This document shows positions 32,301 through 44,300 of a stretch of 64,000 nt of DNA, one piece after another (position 1 is the first letter of the stretch; each line of letters opens with the position of its first letter). Below the pieces are notes generated by a model. The model searched no databases, had not been told where the DNA came from, and worked only from the letters and a program-made list of their open reading frames with translations. Made by a program: the position numbers and the translations under genes. The stretch comes from Meghimatium bilineatum (taxonomy: Eukaryota; Mollusca; Gastropoda; Stylommatophora; Philomycidae). The stretch is from assembly GCA_034231615.1 (NCBI GenBank), contig CM067322.1, forward strand, positions 53,594,118-53,658,117, in the 5' to 3' direction.

Positions 32301-35300
32301 AATTTCAGAGGTGTATGATGATGCTGAGATAAATTTTATGGTCAATGTCTGTTCTCAGACTTTAGGGATCAGGAAGTGAACAACAAAGACAAGGGACAGA
32401 TGGGTGGAGAGGAAATGTGTCTGTAGATTTAAAGCTTCATCTCAAACAGTTTAAATGATTGCACTTAAACCTGAAATGAATCAACTAATACTAAATACAT
32501 TGAGTAATTTCTTTAACATACCAGAAATGTTTCCCAGCAGCTGCCGAAGTTTTTCTTTGCGTATGGTCTGGTATGTAGAGGCCACAACATGGCAAACAAC
32601 TGGAATAAAAAAAACATTACACACAATATCAGTTTTATATGTAAGAAAGTCCAGCACAACGCAGCAACAAAAGAGTTGCTCTAGTATACACTTGAGAACT
32701 AGTAGATATCCGCCAATTTGGTACCCTACGAACATAACCCCTTTCATTATTTATTTCATTCACTTGGAATGTGCTTATATATTAATTTCTGTCCCTTCTA
32801 TAAACATGCATGTTTGTAACTCATACAGAGGTCCATAGTTTTTCTTCTACTTGTTTCTCTGTGCCAGTGTATTTGCTTCAGAATTTCTTATTCTGGGCAT
32901 TCTTAAAGAATATGCTCTGCTGTCTGAGGTGCCTGGCCACATGGCTGTGTTGTCCATCTTGAACTTTGCATACATGTCTGTGGAGTTGGTTGTGTCCTAT
33001 TCTGGGGCATAGACTGAAAATTTGTTCTGTCTATTGATAATTTACTAGTCATTTTGTATTGGTGTTGGCTTTCTAACTGTTTTGGTCATCTGCTTCTTTT
33101 GATGTAAATTATTAACATACTTGGTTGATCATCAGCAGCACCTTCCTTAGGCAGATAATCTGCTTTTATTCTCAAGCATCACACAATGTGATTGTATCCA
33201 CTGCATTATTCATTACTACATGTAGATATCCTGTTGTGGTCTGTCAATATTCCATTTGTTTTGCCTGTCCCTTTAGCTTTTGTTACCATTTATTGTTCAC
33301 GCTCTTCTGACATTTGTGTTTTTATTTTGCACTATCTATTTGGGACAGGATTTTTTCTTTCGGGGGTACAATAAAAATCTTTCCTGTACATGTCACTGCA
33401 TCTGCTATGGCAAAGCGGCCTTTATTTCCACAGCCTATTGAAAGCCTCCCTACACTCCTTCACAGGAAAACATGCAGTTTATTTTGCACTATAGTCTGAA
33501 ATGCCTCTTGATAAAGATCTCTTGTTTGAAACATTGATTAATGGGTGTTTCTAGTGATTAGTAAAACTGTGCTGCCCTGTGTATTCAATTTCGCCTTTAG
33601 CAACAAAAGAAAAATGCAAATAACTGTATTTGTTATTTATTGCTTAACCTTTAGCAAGCAGCTGTGTTTACAAGAAACAAATTTCTCCCCTGCCACTGGA
33701 TTATTGTTTAAAAATGTGTGTTATTGTTTGTGGCTGTTTCGAAAACGTGATAACTTTTTTGTTGTTTGAGATATTTAAATAAAAATTGTACATATAAATG
33801 AAGAATTGAATAATGCATATATTGGTGTAATTTTTGTATGTGTGTGTATGATACCAGATGTATGAGAAAGTGGCAAAGACGTTTTTTGCACACAAAAAAA
33901 CAAGCAAAATGATTTTTTTAAAATTTACCTTTGGTTATTAAATTTTATGAAGTGGGATCCCTGTAAAATAAGCCCAATTCTATAGTATTTATGTGGTTTA
34001 TTTGTCAAATCATCATAATATCACTGGTGAAGATGAATGACCTTATAGATGTACCATAAATCGTTCTCTGGAGCTAGAAATATAGTCATATTTGGATCGC
34101 TCCAAAAAAGTAGATCCACTGTTTATTCTGCTGTGAAAACTAACTTCCAATAAATCATAATCTATCACAATTTTACTGAAAATACAATAAAACAAGTCTA
34201 TAAAACTCAATTCACTTTCATCGGCTTGCTGCTGTGGACAGATGCATTGCACGCATCTCGCTATCACAACGCCATTGTTGCCTTCCCGCTCATAATAAAC
34301 TGTTTGGAAAAGGACGACAAATGGAATAGCTAACTAAGATTGGTCAAATCTGGTTACTTAAACGTTTTAAAGTGCTAGAGAGTCCTAACAAAAGGCAAAA
34401 CCTGTAGCTTTCCAGATATATTAATACTGTAGGCAAAATGTATAGCCCGTAGCGTGGTTATGGTTAACCCTTTCACCCCTATGAGATTTCCCAATTGTCA
34501 ATCCCTGATCCCTAAGGCAAGTGGCACAACTCCTCCAAAATATGGATATGATGATGATAACATTGCATTTTCTTTCAAATTATTTATCCTATCACACTCA
34601 GACTTGACAGAAAAATGAAGTCTTGTATAAACCTATATCAAAGATAATTTAATACATTTATGTTTTAAATAATAAACTGTCAAACTCGACATAATGTGGG
34701 GAAAATTTTTTTTTTACATTTTGGGTGTTGAGTAGAGGAGTCATATTGAGATATATTCTCAAATTCCCTTTTTTCCAAACAGGGTAAGATGTCCAAAACG
34801 TTGAACCTGTCATCTGTACTCCAGTATATGCCATACTCAAACAGAATACACAGGTCCATCATAATATAAATTAAAAAAATTACGTTTTATTTCAATGGCG
34901 GTTGCAGATGTTCAGCACATGTCTTCTTTCCTTGTTTGTTCTTTGTGTTATATTACATACAAATTTGTCCGATCAGCTGCAAATTGATAAACTCATCGTT
35001 GACAATGATGCTAAAGTATTCATAACATGTGGCAATCTCATCAAGATTATGTACAGACCCAATGTTTTGTACAAAACTCTCAACTTCTACTCGAAAAACT
35101 ACATCACAACGGCGAAATTTACGATATCACAATTAGTGCCACGCATGTCCATCTCTGTCGGAAACATTAGGCCTCACCGATTAAATAGATTGCACCGATT
35201 AAAACAGAAGCTAAACCACGGACCTATGCAATGGTCATGGTTTCTAATAGACCAGGCACACAAAAAAAAGTCACATCGATCGCAACAACACAAGTAAAAA

Positions 35301-38300
35301 AAACGATGCGTGGGCGCTCTAGGCGTCAGCAAGTTGAAATCATCTTGTAAACAGATTAAAATGTGAGAAACATGTAATGTAAGTTCTTCGTCTGTGATTA
35401 TTAACCTTTACGACTCTGCAGGCGAGGTCATGCACCCGTAGGACACGCCCCCTTGTGCCTGCGGGCGAGGTCATTCACCATACGATATCGCCCGATTCCC
35501 GAGTACGGAACTTCACGAAGTAATGAACAGATGACGTATAAAGCCCGCCAAATGAAGCTAGGAATACTTCACAGTTTAAAGGTCAAAATCCTTTACTCAT
35601 TACGATTGTAAGAGAGAGAAAGCCGGTTGAATTTGTCAATGTATTTCTAGAGCGACTGTAGCCATTTTCGGCCGTATTTTACTATCAAATTGAGTACCGT
35701 GTGGCATGGGTAAGTGATTGTGACTACATGTTCTAATTGTTGTTTTTTGTATTTAATATGTTGTTATTTGATAAGAATGTTTTGTGTATTCATTCAAAAA
35801 CACAAAAATAATATGTATCAGGGGTGCCACATGTGTGCATGGACAATAATTACGTTGCGTGTCGGCATAGACCTAGTGTTGACCGGACGGACATTATATG
35901 CGATTTCTTCACGTTTTATTAAGTTCATATTATATTAGTTTGGATATAAAACAATACATATACAATAAGTATAGGTATTTATGAGGATTTTATCAATGTT
36001 GCCACACATTGCTCATGTATTAGGGTCGTCAAGAAGATATATTTGTGATTTTGAAAATGGCATTTTCCGTTATCACAATTTCAAAACAGCCACCAATAAT
36101 TGTGATGATTGCATAACATTTCCAAAAACCAATTCCACAGCAGTCAGCAGCAGGAGAGAAATTGCATAATTGTAAACACAGCATGCTTAAGGTTAAAAAT
36201 TCAATAGCGGAAAAGCTTATGTTCTATATTATGCTACAATTATTAAGAATAAATGGTCGAAGCTTACATTTCCTTATTGAGTCTTCAAACCCAACAATGC
36301 CAATCAGAAGATCTGGATCGGCCATTAGACCCGTCTGTAACAAAATAATAAACAAGCCATTTACTATAGATAAAACACCAGAAAATGAGCTATATTTTTA
36401 CAAATTGCACATTCAAATGACCAGTCTTGAAGATCTAATGCTTAAAAACATTAAATGAGTAGATAATGAAGTCTCGTAAACTGTGAGACAACATGCTTCC
36501 CAGAGCAAAAGATGAAATATTCGAATTAAACTAATTGTTATAAATATAAGTAACATAAGCAACTGCCATGCATACAGCTTTTCAACAATTGAGTAGGTGA
36601 ACAAATGTTACTGAAGTCTATTGTGACCTGTATACGGTAATTACTGCGTGAAACGTAACAATAATAGTACTTACGTAAAACACAGGTTTTTTTAGAACGT
36701 TCAACTTAGACAAAACAGACTATCACTAAAACTAGTGGGTTATGATGTGTAAACAAGAAAATACACAAATTACAGTGCACAAAACTGTGTACAAACTTTA
36801 TATTTTTCTTTTCTATGGAGCTAGTAAATAGCCATCATGTCTCAACTGAATATTAATCAGATATAATTTTCTCCTTTTTTAACTTTGTCTATGAAGTGAT
36901 CTTGGACAGAGCTGTTGTTTACTCGTGTGTTATGTTGTTTACTCGTGTGTTATGTTGTTTACTCGTGTGTTATGTTGTTTACTCGTGTGTTATGTTGTTT
37001 ACTCGTGTGTTATGTTGTTTACTCGTGTGTTATGTTGTTTACTCATAAAGACCTTTTGGCTGAAAACATCAATTTTTGTTTTATCCTAAGTGGTTTCCAG
37101 TGATTTGAAAAACTTCATTACCATGTCTCCAAGTTTGGCCTGTTGGGTTAGTTTAGCTGCAGTTGTTACCTATTATCAATGAGATATAAAAGATACACTG
37201 TAGCTAAGTGAGCAGTTTTCTATTCTACGTACTTAAAAAAAAAGTATACAATGTGCATGACCTCACCCAGAATTGTTGAAAACTTGCTGTCTCCAAGAAA
37301 TCTGCCAACCTCAAAACTTTAGATACCGGCTCTTCTGTCAACTGAATGTTGAAATTAATTACATAGAATTCATTACTGAAACATTTTGCTTGGTCAGTTA
37401 AAGAGGAATGTAAGAGTACTATCTGAATTCAATATAGTAGTCATGAGTAAAGTAGGGAATAGTCAATTACAAAAATATTACTAGTAGTGATGCACGACAC
37501 AAATAATTTAATGAATGCTATAAAAAGCATTATAAATGCTATAAAAAGCATTATAAATGTATCTTCTTCATCGTTCATTCTCAAACTCCTGCTGGATCTC
37601 TCTTGTACTAGGACCATGAACCAATCTAGATTTCCAGCAGGATGTAGTTCAGATAATGGAAATGTGTTGTGTCAATGTTTTATTTGTGCAATGGCCCAAC
37701 ACATCCCTCTTCATCTGATAAATAAACCTAATAACCAAGATGTCAGAGAATATTCAACAAGAGGTGAGAGACACAGTAACACAAGTTGAAAGTAATAACC
37801 AATAGTTTTTATTTCTATGAAAAGTAACATTTATTTACTTATCCTTTTTTGGAATACAAAAAGGTGTATATTTTGATAAAAGTAAGGCACAAAGTTGTCC
37901 AGCTAGCACAGCCAAAAAATGCTGGGTTGATAGCTGCGTCTTTAGGATATGCTACCAATTTTTTAAAGGCACAGGTAATTTGCGTTATTAAAAAAAACCA
38001 TATTAGTAAATTGCAATGTGCAGCTTTCGTGACATCAGGAACTCACGTCACTAGCAAACCATGTTGCCACAAAAACAAAATGGCTAATTTTATCGGAAAT
38101 GTCTGTTTACTGAGCATGCTGGCTACAGATATGTTTGTTACAGACTCGTGGAAATGAAACAAAAAAAAAGGATCATCCAATGAGGAATATTGGAGAGGAA
38201 GGACTTTCGTTGGCTAGCACACAGATCAATGCATCATCTGGCAGCAGTCCTAGCATATTAGCATCTTTATCGACATTTATGCTAATATATGTCTGTCCCT

Positions 38301-41300
38301 ATTTCATTTATCGTTACACTCCAACTTTTTAATATTATATTATTTTTTGTTCTGCAAAAAATGTAGTACCTATGCTTTATCTCCCCATAAAGTACCTATG
38401 CTTTAATTATTCATTAAGTGATACAAATTTACTGCAAGCTACGAACACTGATGCACAGAGAACATTTTTTTACATATTTGAATGGTATATTGGGCAATAG
38501 ACTCAACTTACACAAGATTTGTTTGCCAGAAGTGAAGGCCCCTCCCCCCCCCCCCCACTCATCTGAGATAGATGTAATAATTCCAAATCCAACTTCACTG
38601 GCAACCATTGACCAACACTGTCATACAGGGAAATTTTAACTAAGAATTCCCAAGGACACAGTGAGTGATGAACCATCAATGGCAAAGATTCAAAGCAGAC
38701 TGGGCTTGTCAATGGAATGGAAGGTCATCACAGGCAGACAAGGCTAGTGTGTTGAAAATTCCCAGACTCACAAAATTCTACCAATGTCAACAAAAAACAT
38801 CTTATCAAAGTATCTTCAATCCAACCCTGTGCTACCAATGTCAAACATGGTCCTTAACAACAAAACATAAGAGACAACTGGTTACAACAGAGATGAGATG
38901 TCTGAGAAAAGCCACAGTAGTGACCAGAAGACACAGAATTAGAAACGATGTCATAAGAGAAAGAGTGGGTGTCATATCAATTCTACAATACATACAAAAC
39001 CAACAGATACAATGGTTTGGTCATCTGAAAATAATGCAGTGTGATTCATTAGTTTATAAAGCATATACGAAGAGAGGAGAAGCAGAAAGAAGAGCCAAGG
39101 TTAGACCTAGAGTACACTGGATCGACAACATCAAAGAGACATTACACGAACACCAAATAACATTATCTGAAGCTGCCAGAAAAGCGAGAAAGGGTAAAAG
39201 AGGAAGGAAAGAAGAACCCAGACTCTGGACATATTTGACTGCGATGTCTGTGAAGTCTATAACGGTGAAGCAACCCAAGTCCAGTTAGATGGACACCCTC
39301 CCCCAACATGGCCGCACAGAGAAATCTGGGTTATGTATCCCAAGGGCACAGTGAGCAATGACATATTTTTATGCAAGAATATTTTTCCGGCAGTGAAGCA
39401 CCTCATCCGAAGATAAACACAGTGAGTGATCTAAGCAGATACCACTGAGTAGCAAGCTTGTTAAGGAATTGTACACCAAAGAAAGCTGAAGTCCCAGAAA
39501 GATATGAAAGAAAGTTCTAGGGAATCTACTCCACTACACAGAGGAAGCAAGCACAAATCACTCATATTTCCTGGGGATCTAAACAAAGTAAAACTCAATG
39601 CAAATTATTATATATAATTACCAAAAATTCAGAAAAGATACAACAATTAAGAACAAGTAAAACAATTACCAATGTAATAATAGTGAATAAGTAAATATGT
39701 TAGAAATATCTACCACTAATAAAAAGATGGTAAAAACTATAAATAAGAAGGCCAATCATCTTCATAATTTATTTTATCATAATTGTTTATATCATTTTTT
39801 TTAAATTAGTAGTGGTAGGTGAAAATGTGAAAAATAAAAACAAAAATAGCAGCATTTGAAACAAAATGTTACAGATAAATCCTCAGAATACCATGGACTA
39901 TAACAAAATCACCAATAGATAAGCCATCCTGAGAGAAAAGTATTTAAAAGAAAACTGGCTAAACAGCATGACTCTTTCTAGATAACTACAATATTTTGAC
40001 CATATCAAATGCCATCACAGCCTAGAGAAGACCATAATGGAGGGGATGGTGTCAGAGAGATGAACAAGAGGCAGACCAAGAAGATGGACGCAAGACATCA
40101 AAGACCACCTGAACATGACAGTAACAGAAGCAGGAAGACTGGCTCAAGCTCAACAGAAGTTTTAAAAGTCTGTAATGACAGCTACATCCTGTTCTCAGAA
40201 TATGCTACCTGATGATGAGTGGTAGGTATTTGTAGCATATATTTACTTATTCAATTTAAATTGTTTACATGTTGCTTTTAAACTTATGTATTCACATACT
40301 CGGCTGGTCTCAATAAGACACTTGCAAAGGATGAAATCTGAGTGAGGGAGGTTGGTAAGAGCTTTGAGAAGTATCATTGCCGTCACATTAGTCTGGTACA
40401 AGCTGGGGTTAAACTGGTACCTGAGGACATACAAATAAGAAAATAAAAACAAGCAACTATACATGATGCAACAAATACTTGGTGAATTGTATTTGTTATG
40501 GGTAAGTTTTAACACTCTATTAATACTCTATCTAAGTTTCATTCCATGATTTATGGGTACGTCTTAACACTATTAATACTCTTAAGTTGTCTGATTGCAT
40601 TACACGCTACACTAAAATGTGTTGAGTAAAACAAGCAGATATGTAGTTGAGGCCTTAGCAATTAACTTGAAAGGCATAGAGTACATATATTAGTTACTTA
40701 AACTGCGAATGAGAAGAGAAAAATCTACTATGGATTTAAAAGCAATACACCCACTAACGTTCTTTACTTGTACACAAATTTAAAGTTAATCTAAGCAGTG
40801 AATATTTCTATGTGGGTATCTGCTACATTAAGAAAAAAGTCTTTCGCTAGCACATTTCATGAGTGGTACCTTCTAATGATGTGCGATGCTGTGCACCCTA
40901 GAGGGAACATTGTTCAAAAGGTGTAGAGGATTGACTTCACTTTACTCAGGTTTCCCCATCAGCTCCATCTCTCAACAAAGTGACACCCACCTTGCTGAGA
41001 GTACCACTCATAGCATGTAACTCCATAGCTTCATATAGTCCCCAAGAATCTCAGAAAAAATCCATTTTGTAAAAAAGATGACATGCCAGATTGGAACTCA
41101 TGACCTCTTGAGCACAAGGCGAACAGTTTAACACTATGTTAAGGAAACCCCTTACTGTGGGATGTGGTGTAGACAACACTACACATAACTCTTCTCAGTC
41201 AAGTACTATGAAAGATGATGATGTATGCATCTTTATATCATGGTGAGCAATGTAACTAGTATTTCAAGCTAGCACACATGGAACTTCAAGTTCTAGGCAA

Positions 41301-44300
41301 TGGTGAATAACATCCTTAGCTGCTTCAAACCACATGGATCCATTAAAGATGTAGGCCTACTTAAACATGCTGATGTTCACAACTATAAGATAGCAGATAA
41401 GACTTGCATCCAAGATATTTATAAACATAAATTTGGTGGTAGATAAAGTGAATTGAGAGGAATTCAGCATGAAATGTGTGACACTTATTGACAATCCTTA
41501 TGGTTGTCACCTGAGAACCATGTTTATTCAGCAAGATAAGGAATGAGTCTGTAAGCATGTCCTTAGAAATCTGCTGGGAAAAACAGTACATTTCTGTGCT
41601 GAGCGATATACTATGACTGTCCAAAAGTCAGCTCATAAACAAATAATCAAGTACAGATATGGAAACAGCCTACATAGAAAAACATGTGCAATCTGATCAA
41701 ATGGTTAGAATGAGGGTCTTACAATCTATCTATGACAAAAATTACTGACTAGACTTCATAAGCAAAACTAAAAATCTAACCTGAACACATTGTATAACTG
41801 CTATAGAAAACCAGCCTTTATTGCCATGAGACATGTCCTGTAAAGTTTTCCAAACATTTATTGATAGGAAAACATACAGTAATTAAAGTATTTTGTTAAG
41901 ATTAGATTAAGCAATCCAGAGAGAAAATATTGCTCTGACTTACAATTTCAGGACAGCCAAGTTTGCCTCTAAATCATATGTGTTATCTTTAGTCTGCATG
42001 TCTACATACATCTCCAAAGTCTGCAGGTTCTCTGGGTTGTACCTGCCATAAATTTAATATTCAACCAGTTATAAGATGTATTAACTTTTAATATTTAGGT
42101 GAGGGTAAATAATGGAACCAAAATGTCAAAAGTGTGGAAGGAAATAAATCAGCTGATGTAGTTTTTCTATTTATCTCATCATGTGAATTAAGCCTCCCGC
42201 CAAAGACAGATGTGTCGGGTCATTGGCACAAATAAAACGGCGACACAACGCATTTCCATTCTCTGGACTACATCCTGTTGGTAATCTAGTAGGACTATTG
42301 TCCTGTTGCAAGAGATATCCAGTGGGAGTTTGAGAATGAACGCTGAAGAAGAAGAATTAAGCCTGCTTCTGCATTGTTCTCAATCTCTTTCTGATTAGCA
42401 AAATGTGGTCTGAAGAGCAGAATGCTTTGTATTAAGTTTATCAGTATTTTCTATAAGGGCCTATGATTTGTTTTAATTATTTTAATGCCAATTTGACAAA
42501 TATTTATAATTTTTGCAGGATCTACATACACAGACTTGGTTGAATGTTCGTTGAATTATAATTTTCATAGGCTAGGACTGTCTAGTTACAGTTTTTTTAA
42601 TGTTGTAGGTCTACTATAAAAGTTCTTACTTCCATGTGCCAAACATAACACTTCGTAATTTGTTTTGCACTGTTCTAACAACAATGGGGTAGTGATGTGA
42701 CGATTCTCGTTCGCCTTCATTTTCATTCTTGATGGCTGTTTGGCTATTCGTGGAACAGCATGGAATGATTAATAGCTGAAGGAAAGTTGGTGGATCCTGT
42801 GGATTATTTAGGATTAGGTTGTTATCATCTTGCCAACTTTCTATCTCTTCTTCCCTTCCATCTAAATTGTTGTATCACCAGCTTTGGGAGGGACTGTTAA
42901 AAGTCTCCCACTGCCAGGAAGTGTTTGTTAGGGATATCATTTGGGAGTAGAAATTTAGTATGTGGAGTTCACGGGCGTTGTTTTTTATGTGAATTATCTG
43001 GTATTCACCACCTTCCTTGTGTGTTTTGGTTTCTATGGCATTGATATTATTCTTGACCAGCGATAATATTATTTCCTCCGATCTTTCATGTCAACTCTAA
43101 AGCATTGGTACTCTCGTATTTTGAAGGTTATTTTTTCATTGAGATAGGTTTTCTGTATGCAGCAAATACTCTGGTGCACGTGGACTAGAGGGACCTCCAG
43201 TAGCTGGGAGTGCATTCTGTTGAGGTTCAGAATCACAGGACAAGTACCATGATGATTTTTTAAGTTTTGTCGCGCAGACATGTAAAATATTTGGGTTGCA
43301 TGATACCATGATTGCTGGAGAGCTTCTCTGACTACAGCACTTGTGCTTGCTTGGGCAGGACTGTGGTCCTGCTCGATATTGGGTTGGCCCGACCAATCTT
43401 AGTTTCCAGCTTCAAGGAGATGGCCTCATTCGGGCAATCTACTCATGATTTTGGTAAGGAGCATTCGTCATTCAGGAACAAACTGACCTTTGGTCTGGTT
43501 TCGAGGTATTCCATAACCTTTCACTTGTAAGATCGTATGTGATTGAAAGTCAAGGTTGAAAACGGGGAAGGCGCCATATGACAATCCAGTGTAGGTTTTG
43601 CGCTTGAATGAAAAGAAAAACGGGTGGGGGGAGCAGAGTGGTGCCTTTTTTTTTTAAAGTAAACAGGATTAACACTTTGCTGACCAATTTCGACGATAGT
43701 CGAATTTACGGTACTGGACCTTGGAGACCAAATTCGACGATCATCAAATTTGCTATGATGCATCAGAAAAATGAGAATATCCTTTGCAATAATTTGCTAA
43801 AAATAGTGTTTCTGGGAAATTATGTTCAGTCAAAATGGCGGCATGTCGCGAATAATGATATAGATCTAGTAAGTGAGTTTTTATCAAGAAATATTGGCGT
43901 TTTTGAAGGAAATATTGTATGATATATAGAAATTAATGTAAATCTAGGCCTAGCATTATGATAAGTAGCATTTTGAACTTGAAATAACTCTGGAGCTTTC
44001 AAATTCATTCAGAAAATCCAAACAGTTGTTACAACACATAGAAAGTTTAACGGCTTTCTTGCGCTAGATCGATTTTATACGAATTTTTAAAGACGGCGAT
44101 GTCAATGTATACAATTTTGCATGCACCCTCGGTAATGGCGGACAAGTACGCTCTGGATCACTGGTCAGCAAAGTGTTAAGAAAACTAGGTTTAAATATTA
44201 AAACAAAAATTTAGAGTTTGCGTCGAGTTGCATCCTGACTGTGGTGTATGCGCAATTGGAAAACAATTTTAGGCGCGCATGGTCACTTAATGGACAAGGA

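Larger units (their letters stand above)
33644..36196. mobile_element. Nested TTAA elements: MITE-1 ends enclosing MITE-3 and a fourth type
   Basis: Outer TTAA 33644-33647 followed by CCTTTAGCAAGCAGCTGTGT; outer right end tgtaaacacagcatgcttaagg before TTAA 36193-36196 (the right end carries motifs of MITE-1 such as aaacagccaccaataattg). The interior holds a MITE-3 copy from 34464 and a different TTAA end at 35401. EIF3K exon 5 lies just right of it, at 36267. Confidence 0.7.

Noticed and set aside
34902-35297. 131-codon plus frame in the MITE-3 copy
   Set aside because: The homologous copy at 8985-9480 does not preserve the frame.
37385-37440. Possible missing EIF3K exon (reads roughly I-Q-I-V-L-L)
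   Set aside because: No usable acceptor or donor and the wrong end phase.
41361-41624. Exon-like minus stretch with a TCTCAG|GTGACA donor
   Set aside because: Tested as a missing EIF3K exon but it lies between exons 2 and 3, which already join in phase, and the translation has no family match.
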